Made by a program: the position numbers and the translations under genes
The notes under the pieces: model-generated
The model's input: the letters and a program-made list of their open reading frames with translations, nothing else
Databases searched by the model: none
Told to the model about the DNA's origin: nothing
Part shown: one piece after another, positions 37,381 to 51,395 of the stretch
Layout: every line of letters starts with the position of its first letter
Numbering within the stretch: the first letter of the stretch is position 1
NCBI RefSeq assembly: GCF_041296385.1
Contig: NC_091013.1
Coordinates: 35,066,001-35,130,000, forward strand
Length of the DNA: 64,000 bases
Source: Aphelocoma coerulescens
Taxonomy: Eukaryota > Chordata > Aves > Passeriformes > Corvidae
Direction of reading: 5' to 3'

Positions 37381-40300
37381 AGCAAATGCTTTGGGCCACA
37401 GGTCTGAAGAAACTGAGACTCTTTAGTTCCAAGTTTGGTTGAAAAAGCAGTTAGAAAATGACATTTTCATTTTTCATCTGTAAAATATTAGGAAAGGGTC
37501 ACCTAGATGCTTAAAAATGTCTAAAATACAAAAAGTAAATATGAAATGACATATGTTTGACAGGTCTTGTTGATTGGTGCCTGCTATTCCCAGGATGTTT
37601 GCATTCAAGGCCACTCTTTAACTGGGTGCCGGGGCCAGAGAGGACATGTGCCGTAGTGCACTGGTTTTGAGTGACAGCACAGCTTTGATTGCAAGCCAAG
37701 ACCACAGATACAACACTATTGACACTGCAAGCAGTTTAGGTAGGGCCCACCTGACAAAACCGTCACTAGATACAAGCCCAGTAGCTCTACTTGTGTGTGT
37801 TATCCAGCCTCTTGTGACTATACAGAGCTGTCATTTCTAGACTGTGATTTGTTTTACCTGGTTTAGGAGCATATGAGCTGTAAGAAGAGATGAATCCTGC
37901 CATTTGAAAAAGTGAGTATCAGCAAGAGTATTTCAGGTGTTTGCTAAATTTGGAATACAGTGAGCAAACAGATTCAGACTGATCAAACCTGGTTTTAGCA
38001 AGACAACATTGCTGTTTCTCTGAAGGGTGAGTATTCATCCAAAGGTTGCTTTAATGTAAAACAACATTTGAGACCTCCTGTGTTCATATGCCCCCATGTT
38101 CAGAGACTTTCACTCACTAACTGATTTATCTTTGCTCTGATTTTCTCCACTTTTAAATTCTCAGACATATTGATTCCAGGGATCAACACCTGGAATCATA
38201 TCAAAATGTTAGCAATACCTTGGCTGATAAGGGGCACTGGTCATGCAGAGGAAAATGTGGGAATGTTCAGCACATAAAAAAGATCTGCAGTGAGGTTTCC
38301 TGGAAAAAAAGAAACACACTTAAAAATACATACATATACAGATTTTATAATGCTATTTTGTCACAATGCAGTGAAAAAGAGACCACTTAATGAATGCTGC
38401 CATCGTTTATGAAATGCTGTGAAAAAATCAGAACAAAAAATGTAAGGCAGAGGTTTCCCCATCTGGGTCATTCTGGAGTGATCTCAGTTGTAGCACCAGC
38501 AGCAGCTATAGTATGAAAGTCACACTATGCACATGACCAGTGAAAAAAAGAGTAAATTCTCCTGCTTTGTGTGCCCAGGTAAGAAGCCAATTCTAATTCT
38601 CTGGAGAGGGAACAGTATGGTGTGTGGCAGGAGAAAAAGTCAGGGAAAATATAAAATAAAAACAAGGAGATTTTGATGGTTTACTATTAAACATGTAGTG
38701 GCTCATCCTTCTCCATGGAATGGTGCAATCAAAAACAGTCCTAGGAACATGTAAGTACTTTATTTAAGTTAGCAGAAAGGGAAAAATGAGGATGGAAAAC
38801 ACTAAGCCAGTTAAAATATTTGTGGCTAATATTAACATGACCTTTTTTTGAAAACACAAGTCAAAAGGGGATGTGGAACAGGAAAAGGAACAAAATAAAT
38901 CTTACAGTAGCAACAACTTTTTATGTAAGAAACAAAAATGGACATAATCTGTGCAGCAATATAAATGCATTTAGGTGGAGAGAGGACAAACAGGGGCAGT
39001 CAAGGAAGATTTTTAAAGTCTAAACAAACTTAGAAGAAAGCCAACCAACCTGAGTCAGAGAAAGACATGTCAGGTGAGACCAGTGCTGTTTCCCTGAGAT
39101 GAGCTGCTCCTAGGAGTACCTTTTGTACAGGACTGAGAGGCACTTCTCCACTCAGTGTGAAATGAACTCGTGCACCTTCTCCCACTGATGCTGTGATGGT
39201 GGCCGCTCTGAGCAGGCTGCAAGTAGGACCAGGCAAATGCATTCAAAGCAGGTACATGGAAAGCTACCTAAAAGTATTAGAGATGGATGCACAAGCTCAC
39301 ATCCCTAATTCAGGAGCTGTAGGTGCTGGGGGACTACTTAGAGAATGGACTGCAGGAGGTGGCCAGAGTTGTGGATTATTTCTGAGTAACATCTCCTGTT
39401 GTCACTGCTGCAGGAAAAACAGCAGAAGGACAGCTGTGCTGACCCCAAAGGGTATTTCTTATATTTATATACAATTAATTAGTCCACAGAAAACAGTGAA
39501 GTGAAAGGACTGCAGCATAATTACACCCAAAGTGACCTGGAGGGGACAAAAAGCTGTCCATACATAAAAAGCTCTTGATTCACAACTTGTCAAAGAACAC
39601 ATATTTTCATTTATGCCAGCATAGATGAGCTGAAAGACAGAACATTTCTTCTCAGACATGTGCAGACAGGACTTGGCGTTCCTCATTCTGGGCTACAAAG
39701 AGCTTTGAGCATGGTGCTGAAATTCAGTCAATGATGTGCAAAATAAAATTCATTGCCTGACATTTTTTTTTCTGATAAGGCTCTCTGGTTCTTTTGTCTC
39801 TGAGAAAATGCACACTAGCCAAATATACTTGCAGACAGTCCAGTTAATCTAATAGGATAGAAATTATCTCAACAGTCTAAATCATCTGAAAAATAACCAT
39901 AAAGAAAAAAAAAAACAACAAAAAACAAAAAAAAAACCCAAGTTCTTTCCAAGTAGAGTCCTGTCAAAAATGGGGTTTTCTTAAAAAATTATTAAAAAAC
40001 CCCAACATATTTTACTACTTTTTTTTTTTTAATCACATTTCTTTCATTTCTGAGCTTTAACTACAGCCAATACCTGTTAGTTGGTGCCCAGTAATGTCTG
40101 GTTTACAGTAGTGGGTTGTTGGAGTAAGAGAAAGGGAAGGGAACTGAGGGGAGCTGCCAGCTCGTCCACCACTGCAGCTGCAGACATTGTTTGTAGAAAG
40201 CCCACCTGGTGAATTTGGGAAGTAGGCAGTCAGAGAGAGAAAAAATGAAAATAGCTAAAACAAGTTTTGAAAAACTTAAGAGCTGTTAGTTCAAGTGGCA

Positions 40301-43300
40301 GGAAAATAAACTGTTTAATTTTAAATCCACACCATACATATGTTAGAATAAAGCTATTTTTGAAAATTTTCTGGGTCTGATTATTATATCCTCTTAAATG
40401 CAAAAGTTAATTTTTTAGTAAATAGTTTTTATAGGCATATATTTTCTTTGAAAAAAAATAGTAAAATTGTCAAAAAGAAAATTCCAAGGGTCTTGAAAAT
40501 TATATTGTGCCTAATTTGGAAAGTAAATTCGACTGTTAAACAAAGAAATCTTTTATTCATTGTTCCAATGCACACTCTTAGATAAAGGGAATCACCGGGA
40601 CTGTTTGTCTGATTAAGACTACCTAAAACTTACACTTCACTTAAAGTTGTTGAGTCATACTTTTCAACACTCCTCAACCCCCATCTCATATTTGATAGTA
40701 GACAATGTAGAAATTGATCACTGAATGATGAAATAAACAATATAGGTCAAATAAATTTTAAATCTCTTGGTAGCTGAAGAGTCAGTGAAAGAGGAGTACC
40801 ATTTACATTCTTTTTTTCAAAACTTACCTTAATTTTAATGCTTGTTAAACCCTGGGTACCTATGCATCATTTGGGCTGAGAAGCAGGACAGATCAGCACT
40901 GGAGAATGTCTTGATTTCGGACTACAATGAGAAATTGATTCAAAAGACTTCCCTTTTCACAAAGCACTCCCTCAGAAAAGCCCATTGCCAGGGCCACTTC
41001 CCACTGAGGGGCTGAAGGACACCTCTGAATAGCAAACACTGACTGAACCTTACCCAAGGTCTTTGAAATACCTCTAAGGAGACACATCTCTGCATAACTA
41101 ACTCAGAAGTCAGAGCTGTTACTATTTTTCCTTTTTGTATATGGAAGAAAAAGGTTTCAAAGCTTTTGACTTATTTTAATAAGCTTTTATCTTTTAAGAA
41201 GAAGTCAGATTAAAGAAGAAATTCAAGTGTGACCATGAAATTAAAATCCAAGAAAGATCCTACCCTACTTGCCATTGTTCTCCTGATTTTTAGTGGTTAA
41301 TATGCATCTTTCAGGGTGCACCAAATTAAAAAAAAAAAAAGTCATATAACTAATAAGGAAAAATAAGAAATAAATCTTGAATTTTCAACAGGTAGGACTG
41401 TCTGTTTAACTCTTCAGATCTGAAGGTTTGCCCAGCCTAGCCTCTGAAATTGTCCTTTTGACCAGTTTCCTTTGTAAATTATGTTAATTTGCAGTTATCA
41501 CAAATGCAATTGCAAGACATACTGACAACTTGCGAATGTCATTCTGGGGGAGTTGACTGACTTGATAATAAGTGAAACCAACCACTTTATTCATACACAC
41601 TGATCTTTTGCATTCCAATTTTCAACTGGATTTGGAGGGGCAATAATGGATAAAAAATGTTCTTTTTTTTTTTTTTTTTCTGGTAATGTGGCTTGGAACA
41701 GCTATGCCTCATTGTTCACATTAAAAAGTTTATTCACTAAAAATATGACCCCAGGTTTTGGTGCAAAAATGAACTTAAAGTGTCAAGAATGCATTATATA
41801 TTGCCTTTTCAAAAATTGCCAAATTTGGACAAAATATTTCACAGTCCTTTCTATAAAGGCCTGAAGAGATCAAGGAATATACTTTTTATCATTTGCTAGC
41901 TGATATGATCCTTTCTAGAGCATAGAAACTGGCTCTTCTGCTTTGCTTTCCCCCATCTTCAGATACCAGACATATAGCAGAGAAATGCTGAAAAAGGAAG
42001 GATCCCATAAAATCCCCTTGCTTTGATGGCTTATCCAGTGAAGTGGTAGAAACCTAAAGATCTTCACTCTCATCCCAGGCAGAGACTGTTACAGTTATGA
42101 ATGGAAATAGATTTATTCTGCTGCTTTGTCTTTTGGGTGCCTCTTTCTTTCAATAAAATATTTTTGACAGTGATTACTCTGACTGACTTACATCTAGATT
42201 TTCCTGATACATAGATTTAATAAGCTAATCTTGATCTTAGATTAGAAAAGGGTATATTTAGGTCCATGTGGTTTTTTGTTTGTTTGGTTTTTTTTTTTAT
42301 TAAAGCTAAATAATACAGTTATTCAAGGTAAGGCTAAACCAACAACATTTATCTCAAATGCTTGAGTCCAATTGCTTCCTCGTTCTGGTGTTAACCAGAC
42401 ATGATCTGGTGGGGATGTCCAAAACCACACTTTTCTAATGATGAACTAAGATAAAGGAGGGTAAATGCTTCTGGAGAATTTTGACTATATTTAGAAGTAT
42501 GTTGTCTTTAAGTGATATAGTGTGACTTGGAATCTCAAATCCAGTGGTAATAGTGGCAAACCTGACCACAAGCTGAGTACTAAATTTTCAAAATGTAGAA
42601 AACTTCATTTCCCACTGTATCTTTTGTTTATTAGAAAAACACGTAAATTTTGTCTGGTTAAGTGGGGTCTGTACATTGAATTGATGGTAGCACCTCAACA
42701 ATTGCAGTATGTTTCTTCCTCTTTTCTTACAACATAACTCACTGCTACTGCTGACTTCAGAGAAAAGAAATTTACTTTACATACATTTTCTGGAGTTCTC
42801 TTAAAATTTTAAATAATTAAGGATTTTTATTTTAATTTTTAAATTTTCATATGTTGTTAACTTGTTCAGAAAAGCAGGAATGGTAGGAATTCAACTTTTT
42901 TTCTATCCATTCCTCTCACACGGAGTTGCATAATAGTTTCAGTCCTTCAAAGTGATGGATTGGAACCTCGTGTGGATTTGGGCTGATGGGAACAGCGAGT
43001 CATGTAATGAAAAATATCCATAAAACCAGTGCACTCTGCAGTTACCTCACCAGGGTTCAGGTGCCTGTGGAAAGGAATGACTGCTCACACTCCATAAAGC
43101 CTGTGCTCTGAGCAGTTAGTACTTGACAGCCATTTTTTTCTCAGTCCTCTGCACCCTGTGTGGAGCCAATTCCAGTGAAGTCCCATGCCTGTGGCTAAAG
43201 GACAAGGTCTTTCCCTTCTCGCAGTCCCTGCAGTCTAGTTTGTTGTGTCAACACAGCTAGTGTTTGCAATCATGTGCTGGGGATATTTGGGGTGCTCTTT

Positions 43301-46300
43301 TGTTCCACCTCTGTTTATGCCAAGAGAGGAAGAAGGGAAAATCTCATCTTTTGCTCTGTACTGAAGTGAAAATGAAGTTTCAGAAACCTGGGCTGTTAAT
43401 GAAGTGTTTCACTGCAAAGGAGTAGTGAGGAGGCTTGAAGGATAGCAGTAAGATAAAGGGAGTGTCCTGAAAGTGATACGTGCTTGTTACCAGAAAGGAA
43501 TTTTGAAATCACAGCTTTCTACTTGCAGTGACTAAATTGCCACCATCTGGGTCTCTTAGTTCTGTTTTAAAGCTGATCTCGTTTCTGTTCCATATAATAT
43601 GGATGGCAGTTGTGCATGCAGCCTTCTACTCTGCATCTGCAATATCAAAATGTAACATTTCTTTTGTCATGGATTACTTTTGTAACACTTTTCAAACTAT
43701 GTGTATGTGCATATACCAACACAAGGCTTGAGAAAGTCACTTCTTTGCTTTCTGAAAATTATCAGCTGCAACAAATAGCCATCTGTTGACAATGAAAGTC
43801 AACTTTAGATACAATGCCTCTGTTTCGGTTCCTCTCAAATCCTACAGGCAGAGATTTATGAGATAGCAATGTGCAGGTTTGGGTACACTGTGGGGCATGG
43901 TGACTGCATCAGTGGTGAGAAAGAGTCCTATAAAGGGGTGCAAAACTATATAGGCATGCTTGGACTCAGCTAATCAAGAGGAATCAGTGAAAGATTTCAA
44001 TTATAAATATAGTGCTGTTAGTGTTGTGATTACAAAACCATTACACTAAATCAGACCCATTTAACACCTCCCTTAGGATATGCACTGCATTTAATGGGAG
44101 AGGTGGGGGAGGGCAAGAATACATAAAACCAGATCCCTAATCTTTCCTGAGTGAGAAACAGAGAGTTTATACAAATTTTCTAAATCACACCAGATATATC
44201 TGAAATAGCTAATTGCTACTATTCTGTCATTTCCATTTTAAATTTAATGAACTACATAAAAAAACCCTCCTAACACTGGTCAGAAGCTGATGTCCCATTA
44301 TGCACACAAATTCCCTCTGGGGTGATGGCCAGACTACTGACGCATCACAATAGTGGTGATTACAAGCAGCCTAAGAGACTAGGGCTTGAAAGAATGAGTT
44401 TATCTTTTATCATTAAAATATCAGCTGTGCATCCTGAATATTTCTAGGAAGAGATCCTTCTGTATTATTTCAAGGGAACTGGTAAAACATAGCCTAATAC
44501 AGAGAAAATTCCTAAGCACTTCAGAGCATATATATGGTCACCTGATTATTAATTTATGCAATTATTCCTGATCAGATATTCAAGTGCTGACAGCAGTATA
44601 GTTAATGTATGTACTTTATCAGCTACAGACTTGTGGAACCAAATAGGAGACTAGCAAAGCATGTTGTTCTCACCTTTATTTATGCTTAGCTCTTGGAGTC
44701 GGTTTGAATCATTTGATGGCTGCTGTGCTGCAAACAGCAGCTCTGCACGGTCAGATGTGTGGGCTGTGCCTGTTTCTAGATGAGTACTAACAAAAGCGGC
44801 ATAGCTCAAGGAGGCAGAGACCTCAACGCCTCCTCTTTAATTCTGTTTATAACTCAGCTTTCCAAGTTAGCACAGTTAAACTGAGCCACTAAGCCACCAT
44901 ATCAGTCTGTAGAGCATCTTCCCCAAGACCTGTACTCCCAGGACTTTCACTACCTGGAGCGCAGTGCGTACGATCAGACAATGAACAAGAGACAGGCCTT
45001 GCTGGGAGGACTGGGCAGCTGGGAAAGACTTAAGACACATGGCTCAGGTTTTTTCTCGGTCACAAGTCTGGGAATGGAATTAATCCTCCATTTGGATTCC
45101 TGCTATCTAGGACTGTGATTCTGACTGAAAACCAGCATCTACTAGGAGGCACTTGTGCAGGTTCCTGTTGCAGCTAATGGAGATCCAGCTAAAGTAATGA
45201 GTCAACTAAAAAGAGAGAGAAGACAGAAGGGGAGAGGGGACACTCACCCCACCTTCGGGTAGACCCATATAATAGATCTCATAAATCACACTGTAAACTG
45301 CTTTAATTAAATCTCTGCTCACAAAAATGAACTTCGGACCCCTAAAATATTTAGAAATGTAGTCTCTGCTCTCCCCGTTAGGATAAAACCTTTAAAAACA
45401 AGCAGGTTTAAAAAAAACAAGGGACTCTAAATAAGAAACATTTTCTCCACTCTACTCCTATCATGGAGCATTGTTAAATTACCTCCATGCTGCTTCTATA
45501 CAATTCATATAAGATTGTCCTTCAGAATAGTTTATTCTATTTTCCTTCCCTGTTGGTATGCAGAAAACATTTCAAGTGCTCGAAAACAATCCTTAAAGCA
45601 TTTTTATACTTCAGGTCATAATTTTCATAATGCCACCATGAAGAACTGGGAAGGACTGGCACCTGCAAAGCATCTATTGATTTACAAATAGTTTTATTAA
45701 AAATCTGCTTCCTATCTATATTTCAGACATTAAATGAGTCTTCTAGTACTACTATGGGGTGCTCATGGCTTAACCAAGTATGACAACATATATGTGCAGA
45801 TGACATTCTCATTGGAAACAAGTATGTCAGTGTTCATTTTGGAACTGAATATGAAGAGGAAAAAAGTCTATCTGCCTGCTATAGCCATCATTTTAGGAAA
45901 AATTCTCTTACCCTTGTGGCACTCCTCCCTACCAAACTCTATCTGCCCAAGAGCACAATAGTGAAGAACAGCATTTAACACTGAGTTGAAAGAAAACTTA
46001 CTCTCAGCCAAACAATCTGGTGATATAAAATTCATTAGAGACAGGCAGAGGGAAAATGTCCATCCATCTGCCAAATGAAAGTAAATAAACTACTTGTTTG
46101 TGGAACAGCTTTTGCTCGCTGTTTCAAAACATGTCAGCTTCTTTACAACTGAGCCATCTAAGAAAATAATTCCTCTTGGTCACTTTGCCCAGAGAGATAT
46201 TCAGAAATTCATTCTGTATTAGAGAAAGATATATTTCTAGGCACTCTGCTTATCAGTCTTAATTATTGTTCAACATTGATAATTGTGTTTGTTCAAACTT

Positions 46301-48369
46301 CTATCTTCTTATTACTAGCCTGGAGCTCATTAATACAAATTCTTCCATTGAGGTCTTATGTTCTGTCAGCCTCTGTTCAGGGTCAATACCCTAAGAAAGC
46401 CCACTGAAAGGCAGTTGTGAGAGACTGTAATTTTAAAATGGTTAATGACTCAAAATAATTGGCCATTTGCAAAAGCTGTAGGTGCTTTACTGACCATGCT
46501 CAAAGAAATCATGCAGGTTCAGAGGGGGTGCACACCCACCACCAGAGGCTACAAGCTGGGGTTTGAGCCAGATAAGGGAAGAGGTGTATAGGAAGCAGAT
46601 CATATGAGTTGGGATAGTGCTTTTAACATGTCATGTGTCCTCCCTTACACAAATGACTCAGGAGTGAAAACTCCCTTCCAGGGAAGAACTGGGACATTCA
46701 GATGTGGCCTGAAGTTATTCATCCCTTCTGATGGGCCATAATTGGCTCAACTATGGCAGAGTGAGAGGAAGCTGTAGTATCTTAGAATGTGTCATAAACC
46801 ATCAAAGACCCCTCACTGCCCCTTGATCCACAGTCTTGCCGTGTAAGACTCCCAGCCCCATGGGAGGTATCTCGGCATTCCCACTGAACCTGAGCATATA
46901 TAAATCCATCTGTGTTTTGTGGGTTTCCCCCATTCCCAATGGATCAAGACTGTGACCATCACTTTGACCAGCTGACATCAAATATATAGAAATTGCAACA
47001 ATCAAGTCTTGTTTCAGGACCCACAGGGGATGATATCTTTCTACTCTTATCCTTTCTTTCTTCTCCCTCATACATTTTCTTAAGTGATATTTTTATGCTT
47101 TTATATTACTATGGATAACAACCAAGACCTGCTTTCCATTGCAACCAAGTTGTTCTAAAATAAACCCTACATACATGTATATATAAACACCTATCATTCA
47201 GTGTTGTTTTACTCTAATCTGCCCCAAGAGATATATTAACAAGAACCTGGGTTACCCTCACCTTCTGTGGTGGGTCTTAACAACAATGAGCTTTGAAACA
47301 ACTATATTCTCACCCAAAAGGCTGACCTTTCTACAGACACTGTTGTTTGTCATCATTAAAAAAAAATCAGGTAATCTTTTGACAAAATCCTAAAATGTTA
47401 GATAGTTAATAAATCTGTTTTATTCTAAATTTTAGAATGGTTTGTAATAAGAGCCATCTGAAATCTGCACCTTTGCTTGAAAATAATTTGAGTGCAGAGT
47501 GGGGGTTATTTTTCAGTATCCCAGTGGAGGGTACTTGATTTTTCTGACTAAAATATAATTTTTTGCTTGAGGATTGATAGAAAACAATGAACGTGGAGGA
47601 GAAGTTGGGTTTAAATCTGTCAGACAGAGGAGAACTGCTCCATCACAGAGGTGGGAGGGAGGGTTCCTGCCTCTGGAAACTTGAGAGAAGTGAATGAATT
47701 TTCCTGACATTTTAAAAAGTAATGTTGTTAGGACTTACCTTTGGCAGAGGTTCACAGCAGTTGCAGTCCATCCATGAGTCACTCCTTCAGCACCACAGGA
47801 AGGACTCATGCTTTTCTGATGGAGATGAGAGGATGCAGCCCTCTATGATGTTATTTCAACTGTGAAGCTTATATCATTCCCCATTTAGTTTTCTGGGGAG
47901 TCCCAGTGAGACATACTCCTCATTCTGAGGTGATTTCTCAAAACTCTAGCTTCTACTGTGGATCAAGCTTGCCTTAACATTTTCAAATCCTTTCCCGCAC
48001 TCTGTCCAACGTTACTTCCCTTTTCCCATAGATCAGCTTACTCACCTCCTTGTGCACAATCAGATCAGCTAATTAGTAAATCAGTCAGAACTTTTCCTTT
48101 TCAGTCACAGACATTACTTTTTTTCCAACCCTTACCAGTGCACTTAATCACACAAGTAGTACCACCAGCTCTACTGATGTGAGAGTTCACTCGTTTGCCC
48201 AGCTGATTCAGGGTTGTCATCACTCTTTTAAACTGTTCCCTGCATTAGGCTGAGTCACACTAATTTAGCCACTTCCACTTCATTGTTATCTGAAAATTTT
48301 ATGTGGCTAAATGTTTTCTTCCTTTTAAGCCATTGTTCCTTAGTTTAACAAGGTTTTGTTTCTGAAGAA
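37381..48369. other. Region between the two receptor genes, proximal part
   Basis: No coding exon recognised. It should hold the promoter and any 5' untranslated exon of the minus-strand receptor. No clear TATA box or GC-rich island was seen just above 37380. Confidence 0.55.
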
Positions 48370-48660
48370 CCATAGAATCATGGAATGGTTTGGGTTGGAA
48401 GGGACCTCAAAGATCATTTTGTTCTAACCCTCCTGCCACAGGCAGGGATGCCTTCCCCTAGACCAGGTTGCTCCAAGCTCCATCCAAGCTGGCCTTGAAC
48501 ACTTCCAGGAGTGGTAAGTCCACAGCCTCTATGGACAACCTGTTCCAGTGATTCACCACCCTCTCAGGAAAGAATTTCTTCAAATATATCCAGTCTAAAT
48601 CTACCATCTTGAAGTTTAAAGCCATTGCCTTATCTCACATCGAGTTACCAATACCTGCAG
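48370..48660 (-). mobile_element. CR1 LINE 3' fragment
   Basis: It begins with CATAGAATCATGGAATGGTT and GGAAGGGACCTCAAAGATCA and continues through the CCAGGTTGCTCCAAGC, CCTTGAACACTTCCAGG and AAGAATTTCTTC blocks typical of the CR1 3' region. It lies between the two receptor genes. The inner boundary is approximate. Confidence 0.92.
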
Positions 48661-49802
48661 GAGAACTTGCTAAAGAGGTATTTTTCTTCCAAATCCAGCC
48701 TTTCTGCTGGGTGAAAGACTAATATCCTATCTCCTATTAGATGAGACCCATGATTACATGGCTGGGTTTTGAACATGTCCTTTGAACAAAAAGATTAGCC
48801 AAATCAGGAAAATTTGTGGTCAACAGGTCAGTAGAGAAGGCTGCTAAACCTGAAAAGGACACGTCAGTATGATGAAGATGGACTGCAGTCAGACTTGGGA
48901 TCTTTTCAGCTTCCTTTACAGCTAAAAACAGAGCTGCTTTAATAGAGTGACTGCCCTCAATGTGGGTGGAAAGCATACTAAGAATTATTCAATATTTAGG
49001 GTTTTTAAAGTGCTGTATCTTTTCTAAACATCTCATAGGAAAAATCTCACCAACTTGAAAAACACAAGGCAAATAGCTGTTAAAAAGACTTGGAAAAAAA
49101 AAAGCAAAGGAAAATTATCTTGGATAGTGCATCTCACAAACTCGAATAATGAATCAATGAATGAAGTACATCTAAGAATCAAATAGCTCAAATGAAAAAC
49201 TTCACTATTAGAACATGATAAGCCCAAGTCTTCTACGAAATACAGAAAGATTGAAGAAGTACATAATTGATTTACTTCCTTAATATTTTCTACACAAAAC
49301 TCAGAGTAGCTTAGTCTGGAAGCGACTTTAACACAATTCTTTATCAGTGAGAGTACAATACTGAGTGCATGGTACAGAAATTAAAGTACTTATGTTACTG
49401 CTGTAGAACTACAATTTCAGACTGATGCATCTCACCTTTCTAGGAATAATCAAGCAAATGTCACTGTAACTTAAAAGGCAAAGGAATTCTGTAATAAAGA
49501 ATTTTCAGTCTTTTCTGTCGAGATATTTTTATCTACACAAATCAAGTTCAGCTCTCATTATTTTCAATGTAAAGAAATACACTCTGACAAAACAAAATCC
49601 CCCCTACCATGTTCATTTGCACCCAGAAAGAATCCATTTCTATTCGCAGAGTCTAAAATGAGCACAGAATCACGTAGCTAAATTATAGGTGAATGCAATA
49701 TGCAGTTTTATTCTACACTTCAGAGACGAATCCTATCTTTGAAGTCTTGTTTAACAGCCACTGTATGGAGCTTTAATTCTGGTAAAAATATTACTAAATA
49801 TT

Positions 49803-49833
49803 AAAATAAAATAAAATAAAATAAAATAAAATA
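49803..49833. repeat. (AAAAT)n microsatellite
   Basis: About six tandem copies of the pentamer, followed by a short GGAACTAGGACTA partial duplication. Confidence 0.93.
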
Positions 49834-50854
49834 GGAACTAGGACTAGGAACTAACAATGTCTGTAGCTAAAAATGTTTATCTAAACGGATACCGAAATCG
49901 GCCATATAAAAAGTTTCTAGCACAGTTTCGAGTATTAGAAAGCAGGCATTCTTTATTGCAGTGTGCCGCTCACTCTGAGGTTATTTCCTCGAATCAAGTG
50001 CACTGAATGTCAGGAGAACAGAGTTTTTATCATACACACTGTTTATGTATTCATTTACTATCCCCACTTCCTTGGTTTTTTTTTACGTAGTCGCATCCCT
50101 TACCTGAAGTCCTATATGGTTCTTTGGGGTCTGTCTTCAATGTCCAGTGTCCTTTTTAGGGGACTGTTCCTCAATGCCTGCATTTAAGTATTGTTCTGCA
50201 TAACTTCTGCTTTGTCAGCCTTGCAGAGCTGAGCTGGCATTCTGCTTACATTTTGCATGATTTCTGTTTTCCTAAGTTATATAGTTTATCTGTTTCTTCA
50301 AGGCTGTGTCATTCTGTTCTACTGTCCTTGATAAGAGTAAGATGTTGTTCTGATCCGCTATCCTTATCAAATGAGCAAAATGCTGTCCTTATCAAAACTA
50401 TTTCCAATTTTCCGCTTTTGGAACAATTTGTTGTGCATGGAGAAAAAGGCTAAGGTGGAATGTTAACACCACAATAAATATCCCATTTGGTTGGAGACTG
50501 GATTAAGGTTTCAAATTGTGGTAGACTCCAACTCCAACATGGACTATTTCCTGAAGTGCTCCAAAAAAGAACCCAAGTTGGTTCTGCAATGAAAATATTA
50601 AACATGTAGTTTCTTTTAAAGTACTATTTCTATCATTCAATGAATAAAAATCAGTCCAGTATAAGTACCTTTACTTGGTGCAAAGTTTTCTTCGCATTAT
50701 AGCCTTGTGTGACCTGGAGATCTCTGTTCCTACCCTGACAGCCACAAATACGTAGAAACAGATGCTTCCATATTTGAGTCCCAGTCTGAAATAATAGCTC
50801 AGAAGCATGCGCTTTGGAGAATGTTTACTGCAATCATATTATATAGAATACCAA

Positions 50855-51395
50855 AATCACAGAATGGTTTGGATTAGAAGGGACATTTAAACATTGTCTA
50901 GTCCAACATCCTTGCCCCCAACCTGGTCTTGAACACTCCCAATGAAGGAGCATCCACAGCTTGTCTGAGCAACCTGTTCACAGAGATTGGGGATTGCCCT
51001 AGCCCAGGTGCAGGGCCTTGTTATTTCCATCAAGTTTACATAAGTCCATTCCTCAAGCCTCTCAAGCTCCCTCAGGATGACATCCCCTCCCTCTAATGCA
51101 TCAACTGCACCACTCAGCCTGGTGTCATCCACAAACTCACTGAAGGGTGCACTTGATCTCACTGCCCATGGCACTGCTGAAGAGGTAAAATAGTGCTCAT
51201 CCAATCATAGACACTTGTGGAACACCACTTGTTGCCAATTTCCACTTGGGCATTGAGGCACTGACTGTAAGTCTTTGGATGAGCCCATCCAGCCATCCAA
51301 CCATCCATCTGTCAAAGTGATGTCTGTCCAATCTAGAGGCAAGACTGTTGTGGGAGACTGTATCAAAGGACTTACAGAAGGGATTTATATAGGAT
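50855..51395 (-). mobile_element. CR1 LINE with internal deletion
   Basis: It starts with the CACAGAATGGTTTGGATTAG tail, then jumps from the short 3' blocks to the reverse-transcriptase region, so several hundred bases of the element are missing. The minus-strand frame shows F-V-D-D-T-R-L-S-G-A-V-D, the Y/F-x-D-D catalytic region of CR1 ORF2, near 51100-51135. The far end near 51.39 kb is approximate. Confidence 0.9.

Noticed and set aside
45734..45780. M-S-L-L-V-L-L-W-G-A-H-G as a signal peptide for the CSF2RA-like gene
   Set aside because: No donor in phase 1 follows, and it lies 13 kb upstream without linking exons.
50887..51204. 105-codon minus-strand frame with F-V-D-D-T
   Set aside because: This is the CR1 ORF2 catalytic region inside a deleted element.
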